DNA from: an uncultured Clostridium sp.
GTDB lineage: Bacteria; Bacillota; Clostridia; Lachnospirales; Lachnospiraceae
Direction of reading: 5' to 3'
DNA length: 14,256 nt
Assembly (NCBI GenBank): GCA_905192625.1
Contig: CAJJLI010000011.1
Span: forward strand, 1 to 14,256
Shown here: piece after piece, positions 6,416-13,689 of the stretch
Numbering within the stretch: the first letter of the stretch is position 1
How the letters are laid out: every line of letters starts with the position of its first letter
Translations under genes and position numbers: made by a program
The notes under the pieces: generated by a model
Databases searched by the model: none
What the model saw: the letters and a program-made list of their open reading frames with translations, nothing else
Told to the model about the DNA's origin: nothing

Positions 6416-6460
6416 TTCTTCTTTGATAAGATCTTCTTAGATAAGGTCTTCTTTCATAAG
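6416..6460 (+). repeat. Three tandem 15-bp repeats upstream of the asparaginase gene
   Basis: TTCTTCTTTGATAAG (6416-6430), ATCTTCTTAGATAAG (6431-6445) and GTCTTCTTTCATAAG (6446-6460) are three in-phase copies sharing TCTTCTT and ATAAG. They end 77 nt before the ATG. The first junction can fold as TAAGA-TCT-TCTTA. They could be a repeated protein or RNA-binding site; the copy number is too low for a CRISPR-type array, and there are no spacers. Confidence 0.6.
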
Positions 6461-6537
6461 TTTTTTACTTCACTTTTCTAATGAAAACAAAACTTAATTT
6501 TATTTTATAAAGTTTCACCCAAAGGAGATTGTTCATT

Positions 6538-7539
6538 ATGGATAACAAATTAAATATTCTGCTGCTCACCACCGGAGGTACGATTGCTTCACTTTCAAGT
6601 TCTGAAGGCTTGATTCCAGGGCTAAGTGGAAACCATTTGCACTCTTATATCGCTAATTTTACCTCAGAATTAAACGTAACAATCGAAGACATTTTACATC
6701 TTGATAGTTCCAATATACAACCAGAAGAATGGTTAATTATCGGTGAACATATTTATAAAAATTATCATTCCTATGATGGCATTGTTGTCACACACGGAAC
6801 GGATACCATGGCATACACTACATCGATTTTATCATTTATGCTTCCTAATATACCTATTCCTGTAGTTTTTACTGGCTCTCAATTGCCACTTACGCATCCG
6901 CTGACTGATGCAATTGACAATTTACGCTATGCCTTTGCAATGGCAACCTCCAAGGTACCTGGAATTTACCTTGCTTTTAATAGAAAGATTATTCTTGGTT
7001 CTCGTGCCGTTAAAATTCGTACCACTGGTTTTGATGCATTTGAAAGTGTGAATTATCCAAACATAGCAACCATAGACTCCACCGGCTTAAATATAAATTA
7101 CCAAGTAGTGCCGAAAATTTCTGGTAAGTGTACCTTCAAAAATAAAATTTGTTCCGATGTATTTTTGCTAAAATTAACGCCAGGTTTAAATCCTATTATC
7201 TTTGATATGTTGTTGGACTTAAATTATAAAGGTGTTGTTATTGAAGCATTCGGTGCTGGTGGACTTCACTACATTCACCGTGATTTAATAAGTAAACTAG
7301 AAAAATTATCAGATAACGGAATCAGTATCGTAATTTCAAGTCAGTGTCTTTACGAACGTAGTGACTTATCCATCTATCAAACTGGACAATTAGCACTTCG
7401 TCACGGTGTCATTCAAGCCTATGATATGACGACAGAAGCTGCCGTTACAAAACTTATTTGGGCACTTGGTCAAACTGAGGATATGAATAAAGTTCGTGAA
7501 ATATTTGCAACGAATTATGTTGGCGAAATTGCTCTATAG
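6538..7539 (+). CDS. ansA: Type I L-asparaginase
   Basis: Hydrolyses L-asparagine to aspartate and ammonia. The 333 residues match cytosolic type I enzymes, and there is no signal peptide. Active-site motifs are clear: TTGGTIAS (11-18, nucleophile T12), DSSN (56-59), HGTDTMAY (86-93, with T88 and D89), the GSQ segment (113-115) and K159 in AVKIRT, which fits the catalytic lysine. The frame is open from a TTG at 6529, but that codon sits 1 nt from the AAAGGAG at 6521-6527. The ATG at 6538 has 10-nt spacing and is preferred. It is divergent from the GltD-like gene, and the next gene is glmS. No convincing terminator lies between them: only a long-range TAAAGTGT/ACACCTTTA pairing (7556-7610) without a T tract. 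An archaeal GatD-like role is unlikely without a GatE partner. Confidence 0.93.
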   Translation: MDNKLNILLLTTGGTIASLSSSEGLIPGLSGNHLHSYIANFTSELNVTIEDILHLDSSNIQPEEWLIIGEHIYKNYHSYDGIVVTHGTDTMAYTTSILSFMLPNIPIPVVFTGSQLPLTHPLTDAIDNLRYAFAMATSKVPGIYLAFNRKIILGSRAVKIRTTGFDAFESVNYPNIATIDSTGLNINYQVVPKISGKCTFKNKICSDVFLLKLTPGLNPIIFDMLLDLNYKGVVIEAFGAGGLHYIHRDLISKLEKLSDNGISIVISSQCLYERSDLSIYQTGQLALRHGVIQAYDMTTEAAVTKLIWALGQTEDMNKVREIFATNYVGEIAL

Positions 7540-7655
7540 GTATCCTCTTAACATTTAAAGTGTGTTTTACATCTAGCATTGTAATTTAACTATTTTAAAG
7601 TACACCTTTATATCAATTATCATATAATAAAGTATACTTGACGCAAACTTCTTTC

Positions 7656-7698
7656 TGTGTAAGAAATGGTACTCTTTTAGACACCATTTCTTGACACA
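7656..7698. promoter_or_regulatory. Inverted repeat overlapping the glmS -35 box
   Basis: AAGAAATGGT (7661-7670) and ACCATTTCTT (7683-7692) are perfect 10-bp arms with a 12-nt centre, extended outward with one bulge by TGTGT/GACACA. The right arm runs into the -35 TTGACA at 7691. No T tract follows on either strand, so an operator is more likely than a terminator. Confidence 0.5.
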
Positions 7699-7719
7699 GA
7701 ACTAGGGGTATGCTATCAT
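7691..7719 (+). promoter_or_regulatory. Sigma-A promoter of glmS
   Basis: A perfect -35 TTGACA (7691-7696), 17-bp spacer and TATCAT -10 (7714-7719). Transcription should start near 7726, about 47 nt before the ribozyme cleavage site and about 240 nt before the glmS start codon. Confidence 0.85.
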
Positions 7720-7772
7720 GTTTAATGCTAGCCCAGGCATCAACAGAAATGTTTTCCGTAAGGATAAAATTA

Positions 7773-7918
7773 GCGCCAAGAACCTCTCATGGGTGTATAA
7801 GAGGTCGACGAGGTAGAGGGTTATCGAAGATTCGGCGGATGCTCTCTCATGTAGTTTGAACGTGTCATATACCGACAAAAATGCAGGTAACTGCCCAACA
7901 ATCACGGTATAATCAAAC
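7773..7918 (+). ncRNA. glmS ribozyme (glucosamine-6-phosphate-activated self-cleaving riboswitch)
   Basis: The leader contains the conserved core of the glmS ribozyme: AGCGCC with cleavage expected between A7772 and G7773, GAAC, CGACGAGG (7806-7813) and TTATCGAAG...TTCGGCGGATG (7821-7841). Visible pairings are CCTCT (7782-7786) with AGAGG (7799-7803), and a 3' domain closed by GTTTGA (7854-7859) with TCAAAC (7913-7918) and CGTG (7861-7864) with CACG (7903-7906). Inside that domain is a GCAG-GTAA-CTGC hairpin (7883-7894) with a GNRA tetraloop. In this family glucosamine-6-phosphate acts as the cleavage cofactor, and cleavage lowers glmS mRNA. Its place directly before glmS is exactly as expected. 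The short open frame on the opposite strand here is an artefact. Confidence 0.96.
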
Positions 7919-7966
7919 ATAATGTAACTAGTACTTTGAAAACAGAATAAGAGAGGACGATTCATT

Positions 7967-9805
7967 ATGTGTGGTATTATTGGATTTACCGGATATTTAA
8001 GTGCTCCTGAAGTTCTTGTAAATGGACTTAAGGAATTAGAATATCGCGGTTACGACAGTGCAGGCATCGCTTGCTTTACAAAAGAAAATTTATCCGTAGT
8101 TAAGTCAGTGGGAAAGGTTGCTCAGTTAAAAGAGAGCATTCCAGCAGAGCTTAACTCAACTTGTGGAATTGGTCATACAAGATGGGCCACTCATGGAGGT
8201 GTATCAAAAGTAAATGCACATCCTCATGCTTGTGGCAACGTTACCCTAATTCACAATGGTATTATTGAAAATTACCACGAACTAGAAAAAGAATTAGCAG
8301 CGTCCGGAAGATTTCCTGTTTCTCAAACTGACAGTGAAATTGCTGCTATGCTCTTAGATAGTCTTTATACAGGGGATGCCCATGCTACAATTAAGGCTGC
8401 AGTGGACCGTCTCGATGGTGCTTATGCATTTTGCATACTTTTTAAGGACCAACCAGAGATTATCTACTGTATTCGAAAAGGAAGTCCTTTAGTTGCTTGT
8501 CATACAGAAGAAGGTTCTGTTGTTGCTTCTGATATGGTAGCTTTGCTACGTTATTCTAAGGATTATTTTGTTCTTCCAGAATATCAGATTGCAAAATTAA
8601 CAAAGACTTCGATTGAAGTTACTGACTTAGATGGCAACCCTAAGACTCCTGAAATGCTTAGTGTTACTTGGGATATGTCCGCTGCACAAAAAAATGGATA
8701 TAAACATTATATGTTGAAGGAAATTCACGAACAACCTGAAGCGTTACGTAGAACGATTACACCACGCTTATTAAAGTACGCCCAAAACTCAAAGCAATAT
8801 TTCATTCCTGATTTTACTGCGGATGGAATTCCTGACAGTGTTTTTGAAGGTGTAAATCGTATCATAATAACAGCTTGTGGTACTGCTATGCATGCCGGAT
8901 TAATTGGTAAGATTTTATTTGAACGCTTACTTCGTATCCCTGTTACTGTAGACATTGCTTCCGAGTATCGTTATCAAGATCCAATTCTTGATGAAAATAC
9001 ACTCGTTATAACTGTTTCTCAATCTGGAGAAACCGCAGATACCTTAGCAGCACTTCGTTTATCAAGAGAAAAAGGTGCAAGAACTTTATCCATTGTTAAT
9101 GTAAAAGGTTCTTCCATCGCCCGTGAAAGTGACTATGTATTCTATACACATGCTGGCCCAGAAATCGCGGTTGCTAGCACGAAGGCATATACTGCGCAAT
9201 TATCTGCATTTTATATGATTGCATTCCGTTTTGCTTATGTTAGAAAATGCTTGGATGTAAAGGATTGTTCTAACGCAATGAATCAATTGCTTGGTGTAAT
9301 TCCAGAAATCGAAAAAGTCTTAGCAAAAACAGCAGATATCGAAGCAATTAGTAAGCATTTAGTGAAAGCTGAAAACCTTTTCTTTATTGGAAGAAGTATG
9401 GATTATGCTCTTTCCTGTGAAGGTTCGATTAAATTAAAAGAAATCACATACATTCATTCAGAAGCTTATGCTGCAGGTGAATTAAAGCATGGAACACTTT
9501 CCTTAATTACTGAAAATGTTCCAGTCATTGCTCTTGCGACACAAGACAATGTTTTATCAAAGATGATTTCTAATATGAAAGAAGTAAGAGCACGTGGTGC
9601 TTGTGTGATTTGCATCACTACTCCTGATGTTGTAATTGAAGATGACCTATATGATTATAAAGTAATAATACCAAAAACAGATGCAACGTTTGCACCATTT
9701 AGTGCAGCTGTTGTATTGCAGATGATTGCTTATTATACATCTTCCTTCCGAGGACTTGATGTAGATCAGCCAAGAAATCTTGCAAAATCAGTAACGGTAG
9801 AATAA
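7967..9805 (+). CDS. glmS: Glutamine-fructose-6-phosphate aminotransferase (isomerizing)
   Basis: Makes glucosamine-6-phosphate from fructose-6-phosphate and glutamine, the entry step to UDP-GlcNAc and hence peptidoglycan. The 612 residues match full-length GlmS. The N-terminal glutaminase domain has the catalytic C2 (mature N-terminus) in CGIIGF, YRGYDSAG (27-34), GHTRWATHGG (69-78) and HNGIIENY (96-103). Two SIS sugar-isomerase domains follow, with ACGTAMHA (303-310), SQSGETADT (351-359), AVASTKAYTAQ (401-411), the catalytic E505/H508 region AAGELKHGT and the C-terminal DQPRNLAKSVTVE with the sugar-binding lysine K607. A GAGAGG at 7951-7956 lies 10 nt before the ATG. Controlled by its own promoter and the glmS ribozyme. 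It ends in a long hairpin shared with the convergent vanZ-like gene. Confidence 0.98.
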   Translation: MCGIIGFTGYLSAPEVLVNGLKELEYRGYDSAGIACFTKENLSVVKSVGKVAQLKESIPAELNSTCGIGHTRWATHGGVSKVNAHPHACGNVTLIHNGIIENYHELEKELAASGRFPVSQTDSEIAAMLLDSLYTGDAHATIKAAVDRLDGAYAFCILFKDQPEIIYCIRKGSPLVACHTEEGSVVASDMVALLRYSKDYFVLPEYQIAKLTKTSIEVTDLDGNPKTPEMLSVTWDMSAAQKNGYKHYMLKEIHEQPEALRRTITPRLLKYAQNSKQYFIPDFTADGIPDSVFEGVNRIIITACGTAMHAGLIGKILFERLLRIPVTVDIASEYRYQDPILDENTLVITVSQSGETADTLAALRLSREKGARTLSIVNVKGSSIARESDYVFYTHAGPEIAVASTKAYTAQLSAFYMIAFRFAYVRKCLDVKDCSNAMNQLLGVIPEIEKVLAKTADIEAISKHLVKAENLFFIGRSMDYALSCEGSIKLKEITYIHSEAYAAGELKHGTLSLITENVPVIALATQDNVLSKMISNMKEVRARGACVICITTPDVVIEDDLYDYKVIIPKTDATFAPFSAAVVLQMIAYYTSSFRGLDVDQPRNLAKSVTVE

Positions 9806-9807
9806 AC

Positions 9808-9911
9808 AAAAACCTCAAAATGTAATTCATTTTAAACTGACCTTCTATAAGTTAGACTCAAAAATCTAACTTATGGTGGTCACGTCATTTGAATTATGTT
9901 TTGAGGTTTTT
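9808..9911. terminator. Long nested hairpin, probable bidirectional terminator
   Basis: Four stacked stems cover 104 nt: AAAAACCTCAAAA (9808-9820) with TTTTGAGGTTTTT (9899-9911), TAATTCA (9823-9829) with TGAATTA (9890-9896), TGACC (9838-9842) with GGTCA (9878-9882), and ATAAGTTAG (9847-9855) with CTAACTTAT (9866-9874) around a 10-nt loop. T runs follow the outer stem on both strands, so it can end both glmS and the convergent VanZ gene. It is much longer than needed for termination. Confidence 0.7.
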
Positions 9912-9947
9912 TTATTCTCAACTTATAAAAATTAAACAGGTCGGTTT

Positions 9948-10463
9948 TTAATTATGAATTTTTAAATCCACTAAAATAAACACTACTGGAATTAATACTG
10001 CCAAACTACAAACTGCAACAAGGTTCTTAACTTTTACATCGTCTTTTAATAACTTCTTAAAGATCTTGTATATACACAAACCTATAATTCCACCTATTGT
10101 ATTCGTTATTACATCAGAAATATAGCTAGCACCAATGCCAAAAACATATTGGAAGGTCTCAAAAAATAAGCTTAATAAAGTAAACATTGCGATCTTTTTT
10201 GTATTGCTAATATTTCTAGCCATTAAACCAAGATATATTCCAAGTGGTATAAACAAGATGATATTCCCATAAAAGTCAAGCTTATTAAAATAACTACCAA
10301 ATATATTATAGAGTGGTTTCATGTTTAATGATCTTGAAAAATATCGTCCGTTACGAAACAATTCAAAAGGAGAAACATATTTAAATAATATATTGCTAAG
10401 CAAAAACCATACATAAAATATAAAACTTGTATAAAACATTGTATTAAAAATTTTCTTCTTCAT
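9948..10463 (-). CDS. VanZ family membrane protein
   Basis: A 171-residue polytopic membrane protein of the VanZ family, named after the teicoplanin-resistance accessory protein; most members have no known biochemical role. Hydrophobic segments lie at about 8-28, 65-82, 90-108, 118-136 and 147-167. The family signature is visible as GNIILFIPLGIYLG (66-79), the FFETFQY segment (100-106) and SDVITNTIGGIIGL (116-129), with the conserved acidic, asparagine and glycine positions. The ribosome binding site is weak (AAAGG very close to the ATG), so translation may depend on the upstream LCP gene, 74 nt away on the same strand. That neighbour suggests a cell-envelope role. There is no vancomycin-resistance gene nearby, so resistance should not be inferred. 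Confidence 0.85.
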   Translation of the reverse strand: MKKKIFNTMFYTSFIFYVWFLLSNILFKYVSPFELFRNGRYFSRSLNMKPLYNIFGSYFNKLDFYGNIILFIPLGIYLGLMARNISNTKKIAMFTLLSLFFETFQYVFGIGASYISDVITNTIGGIIGLCIYKIFKKLLKDDVKVKNLVAVCSLAVLIPVVFILVDLKIHN

Positions 10464-10537
10464 ACCTTTATCACACTTTCCGGTTCTTATAATAGATCTA
10501 TTTATACGGATACCTTCCTCCGACTTAAATAATGCTA

Positions 10538-11743
10538 TTACTCATATATAAACTTTCGTATTTCCTCTTTTGTTTTCAATCCATCTTTAAGAATCAAAAC
10601 AGCTTGTTTCCTTTTACCTATTAAAACTTTCTGATCTACATAACTACCATCCGTTGGTATTCTTAAATTATCAATATCGTCAAACTTCAAACTTAAACCA
10701 ATTTCTAAATATTTCTTAAAGTCTGATTTTGTAATATCAGTTTTTATATTAACACTGGAAACAATCTCATTCATAGTATTCGTTAAGTCCAAAAGATTTT
10801 TTTCTTTTAATGTATTCACCATACTCTTTAATACAGCCCTTTGTCTTTGAGTTCTTCCAAAATCGTTATTTTCCGTTCCTGTTGATACACTACGGACCCG
10901 ACAATAACCAAGTGCCTGGTTTCCATTAAACCTTTGTGTCCCTACCACTACATTTCGATACTTTGGGTTTGAAATATAATTATGTTTGTTTAAATAAGCT
11001 GCTTCACCTTTTGTTAACGTCACTTCTACACCATCTAATATATCAACAATTTTTTCAAATGACTCAAAATTCACAAGCATATATCCATCAATGTCCAATC
11101 CAAAAGTAGATTCCATTGTTTCATATAATAGATTAATTCCCCCCGTTGAGTACACGGAATTTAATTTATTGTTATCATTTCCAGGAACATCAACATAGAT
11201 ATCTCTCATTATAGAAATAAGTTTTAATGTATTATTTCTAGCATTAATGGATGCAATAATCATAGAATCTGTATTTCGTGCGTTCTTAAATTCTTCAATT
11301 CCGATTAAAAGGATATTTATAATATCATCGTCATTTTTTTCTTCATGAATTAAACTAGAGCCATCTACATTAATATTGGTTTGAATATCACTTAATTTTC
11401 TGTTCGTATCAACAAATTCAAATCCTCGACCATATAAATAATCACCTAGTACATTACTTACTATTTTTTTACCCAAAGGAGAAATCACTAAAATAAAACT
11501 AACAAGAATAATTGTAGCTATAAAATAGATAATTTTTCTTTTATTAAAATCTTTCTTATTCTTTTTAACAACTTCACTTTTTTCTATTGTATTATTTTCA
11601 CTAAATACTGAGTTCACCTGTTCTGCTAACGATAAATTTAACTGTTCCAGATAGTAATTGTCATGTGTTAAGTCGTCATGGATATGTGTATCGATCTTAT
11701 CTTCATTGCTAACTTTAAGATCGTCTTGATATTCATCTTTCAT
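10538..11743 (-). CDS. LytR-CpsA-Psr (LCP) family cell-wall glycopolymer transferase
   Basis: Proteins of this family move undecaprenyl-linked glycopolymers (teichoic acids, capsule) onto peptidoglycan outside the membrane. The 401 residues comprise a polar, largely acidic cytoplasmic tail of about 68 residues, one transmembrane helix at about 71-90, and an extracellular LCP domain from about 140. LCP motifs visible are NTDSMIIASI (157-166, D159), SIMRDIYVDVPG (177-188, R180 and D181), KLNSVY (193-198) and DFGRTQRQR (294-302), which carry the aspartates and arginines that bind the pyrophosphate. AGGAG lies 8 nt before the ATG at 11743. A minus-strand extended -10 TG-T-TATACT (TATACT at 11852-11857) is a likely promoter. 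The VanZ-family gene follows in the same direction. The cytoplasmic tail is longer than in most LCP proteins I know. Confidence 0.92.
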   Translation of the reverse strand: MKDEYQDDLKVSNEDKIDTHIHDDLTHDNYYLEQLNLSLAEQVNSVFSENNTIEKSEVVKKNKKDFNKRKIIYFIATIILVSFILVISPLGKKIVSNVLGDYLYGRGFEFVDTNRKLSDIQTNINVDGSSLIHEEKNDDDIINILLIGIEEFKNARNTDSMIIASINARNNTLKLISIMRDIYVDVPGNDNNKLNSVYSTGGINLLYETMESTFGLDIDGYMLVNFESFEKIVDILDGVEVTLTKGEAAYLNKHNYISNPKYRNVVVGTQRFNGNQALGYCRVRSVSTGTENNDFGRTQRQRAVLKSMVNTLKEKNLLDLTNTMNEIVSSVNIKTDITKSDFKKYLEIGLSLKFDDIDNLRIPTDGSYVDQKVLIGKRKQAVLILKDGLKTKEEIRKFIYE

Positions 11744-12112
11744 ATGATGTTCTCCTATTATTTGTGTGATTTTTCTTGCATAAATGATCCTTATCTTCTC
11801 TATTCATTCTTGATTTCTTTTCTATCCACAAAAAACTCCAATATGATTTTTAGTATAACATAGTATTCTTAAGAATTTATAAATTTTTCCAATATAATTG
11901 CTTAAGTTTTTATTTAGTCTATATTTCGAGCAAAATCATAGAATTTTTATAGATTCTTAATTGTATCTTAAACAGAATGCTATATACTTTTCTATAGCTT
12001 ATCGAATATCAAAATGGATCGATTTATGCAAAATAATATCAATACAATTGAATTATATTTTGTCTACTTATGATATTTCCTGCATAGAATTGATTGAGCG
12101 AACGGAGGTTTT
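11744..12112. other. Divergent promoter region between LCP gene and PLD gene
   Basis: An AT-rich spacer without a gene. On the minus strand an extended -10 TGTTATACT (TATACT at 11852-11857) serves the LCP gene, with a TTCTTAAGAA palindrome just upstream in place of a -35. On the plus strand the best candidate for the PLD gene is TTGAAT (12048-12053), 15 bp, TATGAT (12069-12074), which is weak. GCTATA (11979-11984) and TATAGC (11993-11998) form a perfect short dyad between them. Confidence 0.45.
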
Positions 12113-13546
12113 ATGAAAAAAGTTATCAAAGTGTCCGGTATTGCCTTTTTATTTTTTTTAATCTACCTTATTTTAGGTGCTACCGTACCATTCAAAGATT
12201 TTAAAGAAGTAAATAATAATTTTAAAAGTGATTTTTCCACAGATAGGTTCTTTGACAATTCGATAGGTGTAGACCGCGCGACTGCTGTTGAAACAAGTCG
12301 GGACGCTCTTGATCTTCGATTACATATGTTAAATGAGGCAAAGGATAATATAATCATTTCATCTTTTTCAGTGAAACGTGATCAAAGCTGCAAAGAAATC
12401 TTTTCAACCGTTTTAAATGCAGCCAATCGTGGTGTAAAAGTTCAAATTATTTTAGATGGTATCACAAGTGCACATGATATGAAAAATGATTCCATGTACT
12501 ATGTACTTGGAACTCATCCGAATATAGAAATTCGTTATTATAACACATTAAATTTACTAAAACCTTGGAATCTAAATGGACGCTTACATGATAAGTATAT
12601 TATCGTGGATGATAAACTTCTTCTCTTAGGTGGACGTAATATTTCCAATTACTTTTTAGGAGAATACAACACTAAGGTGCTTAGCTATGATCGAGATATC
12701 TTTGTTTATAACAGCGCTTGGGGTTCAGACGATAATTCCTTAAGCGTAATATCGGAAGTAAAAGACTATTTTAATACGATATGGAATTCCAAATACAACA
12801 AAACTGTCTTTGATACAATCCCACGATATAAGAAAAATGATATACAACGCGCAGAAACAGAATTGGAAGGATGTTATAAAACCTTATTGACAGAGCGACC
12901 TGAATTATTTCAGACTCTAGATTATTCTTCTGTTACTGTTCCAACCAATAAAATCAGCCTTATATCAAATCCCATTAACGTGACTAAAAAAGAACCTTTG
13001 GTATATTATCAAATAACGCAGCTTATGTTGCAGGCAAAAGATAGAGTGATTCTACAAACTCCATATGCTGTTTTAAACGATACTATGTACTCTGATTTAA
13101 AACAAATAAATGATAAAGTACCTAATTTTACATTGTTTCTAAACTCGACGGCAGGTGGGGACAATTTTATGGCATCAGCGGATTATACTTGGAATAAAGA
13201 TAAAGTAATCGCCACTGGGGTATCTCTTTATGAATTTCAAGGAGACCATTCGATGCATAATAAATCTCTAGTTATTGACGATGATATCTCAATCATTGGT
13301 TCTTATAATTTGGATATGAGAAGTGCCTACTTAGATACCGAGGTTATGCTTGTCGTTCATGGAGAAGAATTTAATCAGCTATTGACGAAACATATTACCA
13401 CCATGATGGAACAATCCCTACCAGTAAATAGCGATGGTAGCTATGGAACCAATGGCGCTGTTGTAGCTCTAACACCAACTAAACTGCAAAAAATCACTCT
13501 CGGCGTTGCATCCGCTGTTTTTCAACTCTTTCGATTTTTACTATAA
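12113..13546 (+). CDS. Membrane-anchored phospholipase D-like protein (cardiolipin synthase family)
   Basis: The 477-residue protein has an N-terminal hydrophobic anchor (about 8-27) and two phospholipase D domains. The catalytic HxKxxxxD motifs are both intact: HDKYIIVD (H159, K161, D166), followed by GGRN (173-176), and HNKSLVID (H382, K384, D389), followed by GSYNLDMRS (396-404). Two intact motifs in one chain fit an active transphosphatidylase such as a cardiolipin synthase, and the length and order resemble the ClsC/YmdC type more than the classical two-TM ClsA. Nuclease or phospholipase activity cannot be excluded. GGAGG (12104-12108) lies 4 nt before the ATG. It is monocistronic, divergent from the LCP-VanZ pair, and ends at a strong bidirectional terminator. 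Acts at the membrane. Confidence 0.85.
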   Translation: MKKVIKVSGIAFLFFLIYLILGATVPFKDFKEVNNNFKSDFSTDRFFDNSIGVDRATAVETSRDALDLRLHMLNEAKDNIIISSFSVKRDQSCKEIFSTVLNAANRGVKVQIILDGITSAHDMKNDSMYYVLGTHPNIEIRYYNTLNLLKPWNLNGRLHDKYIIVDDKLLLLGGRNISNYFLGEYNTKVLSYDRDIFVYNSAWGSDDNSLSVISEVKDYFNTIWNSKYNKTVFDTIPRYKKNDIQRAETELEGCYKTLLTERPELFQTLDYSSVTVPTNKISLISNPINVTKKEPLVYYQITQLMLQAKDRVILQTPYAVLNDTMYSDLKQINDKVPNFTLFLNSTAGGDNFMASADYTWNKDKVIATGVSLYEFQGDHSMHNKSLVIDDDISIIGSYNLDMRSAYLDTEVMLVVHGEEFNQLLTKHITTMMEQSLPVNSDGSYGTNGAVVALTPTKLQKITLGVASAVFQLFRFLL

Positions 13547-13593
13547 AAAAATTTCACTACTCAAGCATTTTGTTTATACAAAACTTAACGTAT

Positions 13594-13629
13594 AAAATGG
13601 CTAGTAACTTTTAGTTTACTAGCCATTTT
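13594..13629. terminator. Bidirectional rho-independent terminator
   Basis: AAAATGGCTAGTAA (13594-13607) and TTACTAGCCATTTT (13616-13629) form a perfect 14-bp stem with an 8-nt loop, with T runs on both strands. It lies between the convergent PLD gene and serine hydrolase gene. Confidence 0.88.
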
Positions 13630-13689
13630 TCTTACAATTATATTGTTATTTTAGAATGCATATCATTACTGAATTCTCGTATAATTCAA

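Noticed and set aside
6416..6460. Tandem repeats as a CRISPR array
   Set aside because: Only three 15-bp copies, directly adjacent with no spacers, and no cas genes in the window.
7702..7965. Minus-strand open frame of 87 codons upstream of glmS
   Set aside because: It is the complement of the glmS promoter and ribozyme; no binding site or family resemblance.
8725..8955. Minus-strand frame inside glmS
   Set aside because: Antisense shadow of conserved glmS sequence.
9948..10463. Vancomycin/teicoplanin resistance determinant
   Set aside because: VanZ-family proteins are common in Clostridia without any van ligase or dehydrogenase genes, and none is present here.
11678..11863. Plus-strand frame of 61 codons
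   Set aside because: Antisense to the LCP start and promoter; no ribosome binding site.
12163..12357. Minus-strand frame of 64 codons
   Set aside because: Antisense shadow of the PLD gene.
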